Of a stretch of 64,000 bases of DNA, positions 56,693 through 64,000 are shown piece by piece. A program made the position numbers and the translations under genes. How positions within the stretch are numbered: the first letter of the stretch is position 1; every line of letters begins with the position of its first letter. Source of the stretch: Blastopirellula marina DSM 3645 (GTDB taxonomy: Bacteria; Planctomycetota; Planctomycetia; Pirellulales; Pirellulaceae); the NCBI RefSeq assembly GCF_000153105.1, contig NZ_CH672376.1, positions 714,727 to 778,726 of the forward strand, given 5' to 3'. The notes under the pieces were generated by a model that was not told the origin of the DNA, did not search any database, and was given only the letters and a program-made list of their open reading frames with translations.

Positions 56693-58192
56693 ATGAAACT
56701 ATCCGATCGCTTCGAGGAACTGGTGCGAGCCTGTTTCACCGGCATTTGGATTGAAAGCCACGAGCATGACGATGCCTTGCGTGAGATTTCGTCGCTTTGC
56801 CATGAGCGACAGTGGCGACTCGCGACCTGGGACATCGACCAAGGTCTGCATGTGCGGGGCGTCTCTACGTTCGACAATGATGCAGCGAGCGACCCGCTGT
56901 CCGCCATTCGGGCGATGAAGTCGCTTGGAGCCGACGAGACCGCATCCATCATCGTTTTGACCAACTTCCACCGCTTCCTCGGTTCGGCAGAGGTAGTGCA
57001 ATCGCTATCGCGCCAGATTGTGGACGGCAAAGCGAACCGAACGATTTTTGTCATTTTGGCCCCGGTCGTGCAAATCCCCACGGAGCTCGAAAAACTGTTC
57101 ATCGTGGTCGACCATCCGTTGCCCTCACGCGAGCAGCTCCTAGAAATTGCCGAAGGGGTTGCGACCGAGGAAGGCGAACTGCCAGATGCAGACCAGCTCG
57201 ATGCGGTGCTCGACGCCGCGATGGGCCTTACCCGCCTGGAGGCGGAAAATGCCTTTGGACTGAGCCTAGTGCGTAGCTCTGTGATTCATCACGAATCGGT
57301 TTGGGAGTTGAAAGCCAGCATGCTCAAGAAGTCTGGCTTGTTGCAACTCTACAAGAGCAACGACGACTTTACCTCCTTGGGCGGCCTCGAAAGCCTGAAG
57401 GCATTTTGTAAGCGTTCGCTACTGCAGCATGGACGTGACAATCCGCTCAAACGTCCGCGGGGCGTTTTGCTGTTGGGGGTTCCCGGCACTGGAAAATCGG
57501 CGTTCGCGAAAGCTCTCGGCAAGGAAACCGGGCGACCGACTTTGATCCTAGATGTCGGCGCATTGATGGGAAGCCTAGTCGGGCAAACCGAACAAAATGT
57601 TCGGCGTGCCCTGCAAATCGCCGATGCGATGGAACCCTGCATTCTGTTCATCGACGAAATCGAGAAAGCACTCAGCGGCTCCGCCGGTTCGGGCCAGAAT
57701 GATTCGGGCGTGTCGTCGCGAATGCTGGGCACACTGCTCAGCTGGATGAACGACCACACCTCAAACGTCTACTTGATTGCAACCTGCAATGACATCACAC
57801 GAATGCCGCCGGAACTATCGCGCGCCGAGCGATTCGATGGAATTGTCTTTCTGGATCTCCCGCAGCGCGAGCAGAAAGACCGCATCTGGAATCAATACAT
57901 CGGTTTGTTTCAACTCGACGCCGCGCAAAAACGTCCCGAAGACGAAAAATGGACCGGTGCGGAAATCCGAGCATGTTGCCGTCTCGCCGCCTTGCTCGAT
58001 ATTCCCATATCGCAAGCGGGTCAGAACGTCGTCCCCGTTGCGGTAACGGCTTCCGAATCCGTCGACCGGCTACGGCAATGGGCGAGCGGGCGATGCTTGT
58101 CGGCCAGTCAGCCGGGTATATATCATCACCAACTGAGGTCTGGCGACAAAGGGTCACGTCGCAAAATCCCTCGAGATCCTTCTGTGAACTAA
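56693..58192 (+). CDS. Ycf46-like AAA+ ATPase
   Basis: 499 aa. The N-terminal ~200 residues are a non-ATPase domain as in Ycf46 (RLATWDIDQGLHVRG, ASIIVLTNFHRFLGS, TIFVILAPVVQIPTELEKLF). The AAA+ domain (about 225-440) has Walker A GVPGTGKSA (262-270, K268), LVGQTEQNVRRAL, Walker B CILFIDEIEKAL (316-327), sensor-1 ATCND and arginine-finger candidates RAER (377-380). The C-terminus has the usual lid (WTGAEIRACCRLAALL). Ycf46 is a plastid- and cyanobacteria-encoded ATPase of uncertain role. Here it closes the coupled DUF1257-DUF2997-TOPRIM cassette. Confidence 0.92.
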   Translation: MKLSDRFEELVRACFTGIWIESHEHDDALREISSLCHERQWRLATWDIDQGLHVRGVSTFDNDAASDPLSAIRAMKSLGADETASIIVLTNFHRFLGSAEVVQSLSRQIVDGKANRTIFVILAPVVQIPTELEKLFIVVDHPLPSREQLLEIAEGVATEEGELPDADQLDAVLDAAMGLTRLEAENAFGLSLVRSSVIHHESVWELKASMLKKSGLLQLYKSNDDFTSLGGLESLKAFCKRSLLQHGRDNPLKRPRGVLLLGVPGTGKSAFAKALGKETGRPTLILDVGALMGSLVGQTEQNVRRALQIADAMEPCILFIDEIEKALSGSAGSGQNDSGVSSRMLGTLLSWMNDHTSNVYLIATCNDITRMPPELSRAERFDGIVFLDLPQREQKDRIWNQYIGLFQLDAAQKRPEDEKWTGAEIRACCRLAALLDIPISQAGQNVVPVAVTASESVDRLRQWASGRCLSASQPGIYHHQLRSGDKGSRRKIPRDPSVN

Positions 58193-58229
58193 ATGGAGCC
58201 CCAACTATCCATCCAAGGAACCAGTAAGA

Positions 58230-58532
58230 ATGTTGGAGCAACAACACCTGGCAATGATCCGGGCGGCGCTTCGATACTGGAGCGAGGAGATGACGCCTCA
58301 CGACGGCCAAGCAGCATCTCCATATTTTGAGTCGGATGAGGAAAGCCCCCTCAATGCAACAGAAATCACTGCGCTAATCGATGAACTGAAAACGTTGAAA
58401 ATCGGCTACGTAGCAGTCGACGGTATAAATCAGAAGGTACTCAGTGACTGCATCTACAGGCAGCAGGTGCAAATTTCGAGCTTCGAGCGAACGGCCAAAA
58501 TCGCGGTCATTCTATTCCCTCGAGGTGCTTAA
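58230..58532 (+). CDS. Hypothetical protein
   Basis: 100 aa from ATG 58230 with AAGGAA upstream, 37 bp after the AAA+ gene. Helical N-terminus (LAMIRAALRYWSEEM), acidic middle, short beta-like end (SSFERTAKIAVILFP). No family recognised. Probably cotranscribed with the ATPase. Confidence 0.6.
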   Translation: MLEQQHLAMIRAALRYWSEEMTPHDGQAASPYFESDEESPLNATEITALIDELKTLKIGYVAVDGINQKVLSDCIYRQQVQISSFERTAKIAVILFPRGA

Positions 58533-58551
58533 GCGAATTCGCTTAGAGGGC

Positions 58552-58773
58552 TTACAACCCCTTCATCAGTTCGGCTAGCGTCACGCCCAAAGCTTCCGCG
58601 ATCCGCTCGATATTCCGCAGAGCGAGATTTCTTTCGCCCCGTTCGATCCCGCCAATGTAGGTCCGGTCGAGTTCGCAGGCATGCGCAAATGCTTCCTGCG
58701 AATAGTCTTGCTGCAAACGGAGCTCACGGACGCGAGCACCGAACCGAACCAGGATATCTGCTTTTTTCACCAT
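58552..58773 (-). CDS. XRE-family regulator resembling restriction-modification controller proteins
   Basis: 73 aa, essentially a single helix-turn-helix: [52 protein letters not shown]. The size and the [13 protein letters not shown] stretch are typical of controller (C) proteins. No restriction endonuclease or methyltransferase lies nearby. Its ribosome-binding region overlaps the palindrome TCGCCAA-T-TTGGCGA, suggesting autorepression. Confidence 0.87.
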   Translation of the reverse strand: MVKKADILVRFGARVRELRLQQDYSQEAFAHACELDRTYIGGIERGERNLALRNIERIAEALGVTLAELMKGL

Positions 58774-58774
58774 C

Positions 58775-58822
58775 TCGCCAATTTGGCGACAATGACTACC
58801 ATCGTTCCACGGACTATGAGTA
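58775..58822. promoter_or_regulatory. Palindrome and C-box-like sequence at the XRE promoter
   Basis: A 15-bp palindrome TCGCCAA-T-TTGGCGA (58775-58789) sits next to the XRE start codon. A second sequence, GACT-ATG-AGTA (58812-58822), matches the C-protein operator consensus GACT-N3-AGTC at 7 of 8 positions. Both lie in the gap to the divergent gene at 58891, so one regulator could control both. Confidence 0.5.
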
Positions 58823-58890
58823 TCATTACAGAAGGCCCCGCCCCACCATGAGGGGCGGCATCTTGGCGTTTTCCCAACAAAGGAGCGAAC

Positions 58891-59922
58891 ATGTCGGAGC
58901 CAGAGATCGCCTCGTCACCAACCGATGAGGCCGTCCAAGCGGAACAGAAAGATCGCCAATTCACCGCCAAGCGATCGCTTATCCGCAAATATTTTTTCTA
59001 CAACCTCGGCGTCATGATTCTGCTGGCGATGGCCGGACTGCTGGTCAATTTACTCAGTCATGCCATGGCTTGGAGTGTCATTCTGCTGGCCGGATTAATT
59101 CCACTATTCGGCTTTTTGTTCGTCGATAGTCTGATTGTGTCGATAAGGGGCATTTGGCGATATGGATTTCGTTTTCCCAAAGCGTCGGACAGTGTCGCCG
59201 ACGTCTCCAGCTCGACGCCATCCGTTGACAGGAAGTTCGACTGGGAGCAATGGTTGGGGATTCCTATTGCCTTGATTGTCGCGGCAGCAATCCTAGTTTC
59301 GAGACCACGTGAAAACCAATTTCCGCCCATACCCGGTGTTCGGCGTCCAGCAAACCACTATGTGCCTCGCCAGTTAGCGGAACCAAAAACTTCTTCCACG
59401 CAGTACAAACGTGCTGAGAAACTCTGGCAAGCCACAATCGCCGCGCGGCATCTGGATCGGTTTGCCCTCATGCCGCACGATCCGATGCACCAGCAAACCC
59501 TTGCGCAATTGCACTCGGAAATGCGGGGGTCGGTCGACCGTGCGAAGATTGCTTCACAAAATTTTGCGGACGTTGATGCCGATCTGGTGGATTTGTCGCG
59601 GCGTCTGCTTGAAATAGATGAGCGAGAGTTACAACTCGTGCATCAATTTCAGAATTTCGCGAGCGAAATGAATCTTCCTCAAGAAGTTCTGTCCGTGGAA
59701 GCACAATTAGCAAGTTGGGAGGTGTTCGAGGATCTGACCGATGAACAACGCGAACAGCTTCCGGCGGAGTTTCGAAATATGCGAAACGAAGCCGTTGAAT
59801 TTATGAATGGAAAGCAGGACCAGTTCAGAGAAATTGAACTGATGCAGGCGACACTCCGAGAACGCTATCAAACGAAAGGATTTATTTTGCCAGAGGTGAA
59901 CCTCGAAATCACTGATAAATAG
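58891..59922 (+). CDS. Multi-pass membrane protein with coiled-coil cytoplasmic or periplasmic part
   Basis: 343 aa. Membrane segments lie at about 30-55 ([20 protein letters not shown]), 55-85 ([25 protein letters not shown]) and 118-140 ([16 protein letters not shown]). The C-terminal ~200 residues are soluble and helical ([38 protein letters not shown]). Divergent from the XRE gene; a CCGCCCC/GGGGCGG hairpin lies in its leader at 58838-58858. No family recognised. Confidence 0.7.
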   Translation: MSEPEIASSPTDEAVQAEQKDRQFTAKRSLIRKYFFYNLGVMILLAMAGLLVNLLSHAMAWSVILLAGLIPLFGFLFVDSLIVSIRGIWRYGFRFPKASDSVADVSSSTPSVDRKFDWEQWLGIPIALIVAAAILVSRPRENQFPPIPGVRRPANHYVPRQLAEPKTSSTQYKRAEKLWQATIAARHLDRFALMPHDPMHQQTLAQLHSEMRGSVDRAKIASQNFADVDADLVDLSRRLLEIDERELQLVHQFQNFASEMNLPQEVLSVEAQLASWEVFEDLTDEQREQLPAEFRNMRNEAVEFMNGKQDQFREIELMQATLRERYQTKGFILPEVNLEITDK

Positions 59923-59981
59923 TGCTCGCGGATCCCGCGTCAACACCCTGATTGTAATTCGTCTGCAGTCCAAATTCTTAC

Positions 59982-60022
59982 GCCGTAGCCTCGCTCCATC
60001 ACGGAATGAGCTACGGCTTTTT
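59982..60022 (+). terminator. Rho-independent terminator
   Basis: GCCGTAGC / GCTACGGC stem with a 20-nt loop, followed by TTTTTT. Ends the membrane-protein gene at 59922. Confidence 0.75.
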
Positions 60023-60061
60023 TCGTTCTTGTTCTAACATTTCAAGGGAGAACCCAAATCG

Positions 60062-61006
60062 ATGAGCACACTTCTCGAAAACGATCAGGCGGAGTCTATT
60101 TCGACGCCGGCTCGACGACTACAAGCAACCATGGCTGCGGCGCGACTGAGCTTCACTTGGTTCGGCGTACGCAAATCATTGTCGACGCGTCAGCGTGATC
60201 AAGCCGCCGATTCATTTGGAGCCGAAGGCAAATTCCTGTCGGCAGGAAAGAAGCTGCTCGATACCTCGCATCCCGCTTTCAGGGCGGTAACGGCGATCCG
60301 CGGCCAAGCGATCCACTTTTGGAAAGGAATGAGCTTGCCTTTTCCAGAACCTGGCGTGAGACTCATTCGGCAAGACGCGATTACCCATTTCGACGAGCGG
60401 ATCGCGCAGTTCCAAGAGGACTTAGGTGACGCCGTCGTCGAACTCGAAGGGCGCTACGATGAGTTGCGTCAGGCGGCGCGCGAACGCCTCGGTGAACTCT
60501 ATAGCGCCGAGGATTACCCGCCGACAGTGGTAGGAATGTTCGAGATCGATCACGACTATCCGAGCGTTGAGCCACCTCACTATCTTCGACAACTTTGCCC
60601 AGAGCTATACGAACACGAGTGCCAGCGAATGCAGGCTCGCTTTGATGATGCCGTACAACTTGCCGAGCAGGCGTTCTTCAGCGAACTGACGCATTTGGTC
60701 GATCACCTGACCGATCGCTTGAGCGGTCAGTCCGACGGCAAGCCCAAAGTCTTCCGTGATACGGCAGTCACCAATCTCACGGAATTCTTCGAGAGATTTC
60801 GATTGTTGAACATTCGATCCAGTCCGCAGTTGGACGAATTGGTCCAGCGAGCTCAAGAGATCGTCGTCGGCGTCTCGCCGCAACAGCTTCGCGACAGCAC
60901 GAATGTTCGGCAGCAGATATCAGCCCAGCTCGGTGCAGTTCAGGCGTCGCTCGATGGGCTGCTGATCGATCGCCCACGCCGCAACATCTTGCGACGCCCA
61001 CGGTGA
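60062..61006 (+). CDS. Hypothetical helical protein, distantly DUF3150-like
   Basis: 314 aa, mostly helical, no membrane segment. Residues about 25-110 (AARLSFTWFGVRKSLSTRQRDQAADSF, AVTAIRGQAIHFWKGMSLPFPEPGVRLI) follow the size and order of DUF3150 proteins, which are often encoded with AAA+ ATPases in phages and plasmids. This is a tentative match. Next comes a set of three small genes. Function unknown. Confidence 0.62.
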   Translation: MSTLLENDQAESISTPARRLQATMAAARLSFTWFGVRKSLSTRQRDQAADSFGAEGKFLSAGKKLLDTSHPAFRAVTAIRGQAIHFWKGMSLPFPEPGVRLIRQDAITHFDERIAQFQEDLGDAVVELEGRYDELRQAARERLGELYSAEDYPPTVVGMFEIDHDYPSVEPPHYLRQLCPELYEHECQRMQARFDDAVQLAEQAFFSELTHLVDHLTDRLSGQSDGKPKVFRDTAVTNLTEFFERFRLLNIRSSPQLDELVQRAQEIVVGVSPQQLRDSTNVRQQISAQLGAVQASLDGLLIDRPRRNILRRPR

Positions 61007-61018
61007 ATGGAGAGAGAC

Positions 61019-61264
61019 ATGCAAATCATCATTAAACCGAACGGTACAGTGCGATGCCTCTATGACGAGGTTATCGATCTCCGTGCACTCGGAAGACTCG
61101 CTATTGCCCGGGGCAGCCATGTTGAGCCTGAGGCCGACAGTAGTTGGGTCGTCGATCTCGCTCCTGTGAACGGGCCACACCTTGGCCCATTTTCGCAGCG
61201 CAGTGAGGCACTGACGGCGGAACGGATTTGGCTGGAGGCCAACTGGCTGTCGGTCGATACGTAG
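61019..61264 (+). CDS. Small conserved hypothetical protein
   Basis: 81 aa from ATG 61019 with GGAGAG upstream. It begins MQIIIKPNGTVRCLYDE and ends LTAERIWLEANWL, a pattern I associate with small uncharacterised planctomycete proteins. Compact alpha+beta protein. Cotranscribed with 60062-61006 (12-bp gap). Confidence 0.65.
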   Translation: MQIIIKPNGTVRCLYDEVIDLRALGRLAIARGSHVEPEADSSWVVDLAPVNGPHLGPFSQRSEALTAERIWLEANWLSVDT

Positions 61265-61366
61265 GGCGGATCAATTCTTCAAAAGCCCTTACTGGGGCGA
61301 TGTGTTTCTCACGTCGCCCTGATCATGGGGCGGCGTTTTCTCTCTCTCTGTTTGGAGCTAACGCTA

Positions 61367-61591
61367 ATGACGCAGAATCAAATTGACCGTTTGGTGGCGG
61401 AAACGCTAGGCGAAAACCTGCGCGATATTCAACGTCTCGGATTTACGTTGATCAGTCCGGATCAAGATGATCTGAACGAAGAATCCGTCGAATACTTACC
61501 ACAAGTCCTCGACTGGGATTGTGTTGAAGGTGAGTGGGCCACGCCGGTGGCGACGGATCTGCCTCGACTTGTGGGCGCATTTTCACGATGA
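61367..61591 (+). CDS. Small hypothetical protein
   Basis: 74 aa from ATG 61367 (GGAG upstream; the frame opens at 61325). Acidic, MTQNQIDRLVAETLGENLRDIQRLGF then SPDQDDLNEESVEYLPQVLDWD. It overlaps the next small gene by 4 nt (ATGA). No family recognised. Confidence 0.58.
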   Translation: MTQNQIDRLVAETLGENLRDIQRLGFTLISPDQDDLNEESVEYLPQVLDWDCVEGEWATPVATDLPRLVGAFSR

Positions 61592-61845
61592 AACAACTGC
61601 CTCGGGGCAAACCTAGATCAAGGGGGAATTCTCTCGTGGGATCGTATCGCAGTTCCATCAAAAGATATCTGACTTTTCTGGGCGTCGCTTGCATCATTGG
61701 CAGCACATACGCAGGCCCGGGCTTGCTTGTCGTTTGGGTGATCACCGCGATCGCTCTCAACATTGGAACGGGAGAATCGCCGAAGAGGCCACTTCAAGTG
61801 AAAACTCGGCGGCGACGAAGGAGCTGCAAAAAGCGGCGGTGCTGA
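61588..61845 (+). CDS. Small basic membrane protein
   Basis: 85 aa, starting in the stop codon of the preceding gene (ATGA). One or two membrane segments (YLTFLGVACIIGSTYAGPGLLVVWVITAIALNI), with basic N- and C-termini ending in a run of arginine and lysine. No family recognised. Confidence 0.55.
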   Translation: MKQLPRGKPRSRGNSLVGSYRSSIKRYLTFLGVACIIGSTYAGPGLLVVWVITAIALNIGTGESPKRPLQVKTRRRRRSCKKRRC

Positions 61846-62587
61846 AGACAGTTGTAAGGGAGTCCAGTCGCCCGGTCCAGTTGGGGGCCGGGCGACATCG
61901 AGCTCGATGGAATTCGAATGAACGCGGTTGCGTCGCTCACCTTCAAATTCCGAAGAGCTCCACTTCGCCGACTTTGGCTGAACTGCCGAATGACCTCCAT
62001 TTTCGGAATATGGAAAGTCTCGCCCCTCCAATTGTGACACTACTACGAAAGATTTCTTCCTTTTAAAAATGCCGCCGTAATGGGCGGCAATCTGAGCCCT
62101 TTTTTTAACTATCAGCCGGTTAAATCGCCCTGGAATGCATCACTGCTTGATCTGCTCTTTTTCAGGAGCTTCAGATAGGTGCGCATATCTTTTCCCCGAC
62201 GCAAATAAGACAGCATGCAGATCGCCAAAAAGCTTCCCAGCGAATCCACTCCGCCTGCCGCAACATACGGACATCAGCCAGTTGCGGCCCAGCAACCAGC
62301 TTTATTCTCACTTCGCCCCAAAAAAAATGATTGGAGGTTGCGTTCAGCGTCAAACCGGAGCGATATGGTAGCGATCAGGTGCTGTCTCGACTCAAAAGAG
62401 ACGTTCGATAGGCGTCCCCTATTATCCAGGAATCAGCCGCTGGGTAGATTCCCTAGAATGTCGAAACGATCCGCGAACCGGAGCACTCCTTTTCGCCTAT
62501 GGCGTCGGCCGATACCACAAACCCTGATCTAGGCGCCTCGAAAGCGTCCACGATTACGGGCAAAAGTTCATGCACAGGCGAACCTGA
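61846..62587. other. Non-coding junction region upstream of the transposase remnant
   Basis: About 740 bp without a supported gene. It contains a plus-strand hairpin GCCGCC-gtaatg-GGCGGC near 62071 followed by a run of seven T, a likely terminator for the small-gene operon. The rest is AT-rich sequence with short frames of no family resemblance, probably decayed DNA at the edge of the IS remnant. Confidence 0.5.
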
Positions 62588-63091
62588 GTTCGTGCACTAG
62601 TCGATGCGCTGGGAGAATTCTTCCCCGACGCAGCCTGGCAACGGTGCATCGTCCACTTTTATCGCAACGTGCTGAAAGACGTGCCGCGGAGCAAGTCAGG
62701 CGACGTGGCGGCGATGCTGAAGGCGGTTCACGCTCAAGAGGATCGCGCGGCGGCCCAGGCGAAGGCGGAACTGGTGATCGAGAAGCTGATCTCGCTGCGG
62801 CTGGGCGCGGCGGCGAAATGCTTCCGCGACGGCTACCAGGAAACGCTGGCGTACATGGCGTTCCCCCGCGAACACTGGACGCGGCTGCGGAGCAACAACA
62901 TGCTGGAGCGGATCATGAAAGAGATCCGACGGCGCACCCGCGTCGTGGGAGCGTTCCCGGATGGTCAAAGCGCCCTGATGCTGGTCGCGGCCCGGCTACG
63001 CCATATCGCCGGCACGCACTGGGGCACTAGGCGCTACCTCGACATGGACCGCCTGCACGAACCGGAGGAGAGAGAGGACGGCAAAGTTTAA
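62588..63091 (+). pseudogene. IS256-family transposase, C-terminal fragment
   Basis: The frame is open from after a stop at 62585 and lacks the N-terminal two thirds. Residues VDALGEFFPDAAWQRCIVHFYRNVLKDVP, then LRSNNMLERIMKEIRRRTRVVGAFPDGQSALMLVAARLR match the end of Mutator/IS256 transposases; the catalytic glutamate of the DDE triad is expected in the NMLER segment. The first two aspartates are missing, so it is inactive. GC-rich codon use (many CGG and GCG) differs from the AT-richer flanks and suggests a foreign origin. Confidence 0.85.
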
Positions 63092-63176
63092 AAAATTGTT
63101 TTTGTCGCGCGCGGCAAAAACAATTTTCCAGAGCCAAGCTGAAAATCAAATGTGTGCAACTTGACGGACACTACCG
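63092..63176. mobile_element. Probable right end of the IS256-type element, with a long hairpin
   Basis: Directly after the transposase stop, AAAATTGTTTTTG (63092-63104) and CAAAAACAATTTT (63115-63127) form a perfect 13-bp inverted repeat. About 25 bp further, TGTGTGCAACTTGACGGACA (63151-63170) resembles the terminal inverted repeat of this group, which often has GTGTCCGTCAA-like ends. No left end was found. Confidence 0.5.
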
Positions 63177-63214
63177 AGGCATGAGATGCAAATCGTTTTC
63201 ATGGTCATCCTAAG

Positions 63215-63262
63215 TGCTCTCTGATGGAATCGAACCAACGAAATGCGGTTTAGGAAACCTTA
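63215..63262 (-). tRNA. Possible tRNA-Arg(CCT) 3' fragment (attachment-site remnant)
   Basis: On the minus strand the sequence contains a T-loop GGTTCGATTCC and, 5' to it, a loop TTCCTAA closed by GGT/ACC that would give anticodon CCT. The 5' half (D-arm and acceptor strand) is not present, and the T-stem has one mismatch. This fits a displaced tRNA 3' part as left by integration, but could be chance. Confidence 0.35.
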
Positions 63263-63295
63263 AGACCTTTCCTTTCACTTTCCTGATGCTCGAGA

Positions 63296-63326
63296 AAGCC
63301 CCTGTTTTTCAGGGGCTTCCTTTTTC
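63296..63326 (+). terminator. Rho-independent terminator
   Basis: AAGCCCCTG-TTTTT-CAGGGGCTT followed by a T-rich run. It lies just beyond the tRNA-like fragment. The stretch 63327-63598 holds only short direct G-runs (GTGGGGGGATTTGTGGGGGGAC) and no gene. Confidence 0.7.
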
Positions 63327-63598
63327 CCATCCTTCGACTTTGCTTTGGCGAAAGTTGGATTTCAGCATTTAGTGGGGGGATTTGTGGGGGGACGTTATCG
63401 GACTATGTGACGCTGGCAATCGCAAGCAATTCTCAATTAGGACATCTCGTCAATCAGTGGTGCGATTGGAAAGCAGGAAAGAGCAGCCAAAGTTCGTATC
63501 TAGCCCAAGCTGCCGCCGCCGTAGGAAAGGCGTTTAAAATGCCTTTTTCAGGTCGAAGGAAAACAACAAATCTCAACTGATACAATTAGATCATCACT

Positions 63599-63997
63599 TC
63601 AGGAATTCGATTTTTGATCAAAATCTCCCGAGCGTTTCTCGCTGGAAGTATCAACGCCGATCTTGATCTTCCCAAAATGCCCCAGGATGCGAACAGAATG
63701 GAAAAGCGAGAACGCACCAAATGCAACGCAAGGTATTGAGATGGATAATGTGGTCCCAATCACGCCATAGAAGCCAAACGTAAAATCAGAAGAGACTGCG
63801 TCAATAATTGACAGCGAAAGAACCATCAACATGCCGCAAATACCAGCTGACAGTGTGCCGTAGAAACCGTATTTCGCAAATTCAATGGCAAGTTCGCCAC
63901 GCCGAAGTTCTAATTCTTGCTCTTGAAGGCGAAGCTTACGGGATTCAACATCTAACATGTCTGTCATTACTAAGTCGCTCGATGAAGTGGACCTCAT
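63599..63997 (-). CDS. Small membrane protein with coiled-coil N-terminus
   Basis: 132 aa from ATG 63997; ATG 63967 is also possible and the window edge hides the upstream context. N-terminal amphipathic stretch (VESRKLRLQEQELELRRGELA), then two membrane segments (FYGTLSAGICGMLMVLSLSII and GFYGVIGTTLSISIPCVAFGAFSLF), then a polar tail. No family recognised. Confidence 0.65.
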   Translation of the reverse strand: MRSTSSSDLVMTDMLDVESRKLRLQEQELELRRGELAIEFAKYGFYGTLSAGICGMLMVLSLSIIDAVSSDFTFGFYGVIGTTLSISIPCVAFGAFSLFHSVRILGHFGKIKIGVDTSSEKRSGDFDQKSNS

Positions 63998-64000
63998 TTG

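Noticed and set aside
58552..59922. Restriction-modification system around the controller-like gene
   Set aside because: Neither neighbouring protein has methylase or endonuclease motifs.
63205..63290. Complete tRNA gene on the minus strand
   Set aside because: No D-arm or matching 5' acceptor strand, and the T-stem has a mismatch; only a 3' fragment is plausible.
1..64000. CRISPR array, rRNA genes or replication origin
   Set aside because: No regularly spaced 25-40 bp repeats, no rRNA sequence and no DnaA-box cluster with dnaA/dnaN-type genes were seen on reading.

Overview
The window looks like a planctomycete chromosome, most likely from the Pirellulaceae (Blastopirellula/Rhodopirellula side). 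The signs are four DUF1559 pseudopilin-like proteins with near-identical prepilin N-termini, each near a small lipoprotein; a planctomycete cytochrome / DUF1549 / DUF1553 protein; two ECF sigma / FecR gene pairs; ECF sigma factors placed next to Ser/Thr kinases; a sulfatase; and many secreted sugar-related enzymes. Assignment is by family content only.

Layout. 1-4695 (minus): ECF sigma factor, FecR-like membrane regulator and a truncated cytochrome/DUF1549/DUF1553 protein. 5392-6765: a secreted PQQ-type beta-propeller. 7117-10721 (minus): a five-gene redox/detoxification group (PNPOx-like, alpha/beta hydrolase, DUF1348, RclC-like DUF417, AhpD-like). It is divergent from a sigma54-dependent activator at 10946, with three palindromes between them. 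12597-19542: an AraC regulator, two DUF1559/lipoprotein sets and a second ECF-FecR pair. 19953-24414 (minus): a tightly coupled FHA-kinase / FHA-pseudoprotease / exported-protein operon. 24595-33467 (plus): two ECF sigma factors and two paralogous receptor-type kinases, the first broken by a one-base frameshift and carrying C-type-lectin-like and DUF1080-like ectodomains. 33696: Kup potassium transporter.

35676-42434 (minus) is a sugar-acid type catabolic operon (Gfo/Idh/MocA, SSS symporter, enolase-superfamily dehydratase, ceramidase-like protein, DapA-like aldolase/lyase). It has a textbook promoter overlapped by two TTGGYGCCAA operators. 42693-46818 (plus): two more DUF1559/lipoprotein pairs and a GntR/FCD regulator with a duplicated DNA-binding domain. 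46921-49198: a peroxiredoxin-like protein and a sulfatase.

From about 49280 to at least 63180 the content changes to an integrated accessory element. It holds a tyrosine integrase, an excisionase-like protein, a large serine recombinase, many small unknown proteins and an IS256-type remnant. Its core (55450-58192) is a translationally coupled cassette: DUF1257 (Ycf35-like), DUF2997, a TOPRIM protein and a Ycf46-like AAA+ ATPase, flanked by a coiled-coil lipoprotein, small proteins and an orphan controller-type XRE regulator. This cassette is the best candidate in the window for an undescribed system. A possible tRNA 3' fragment at 63215-63262 may mark an attachment site.
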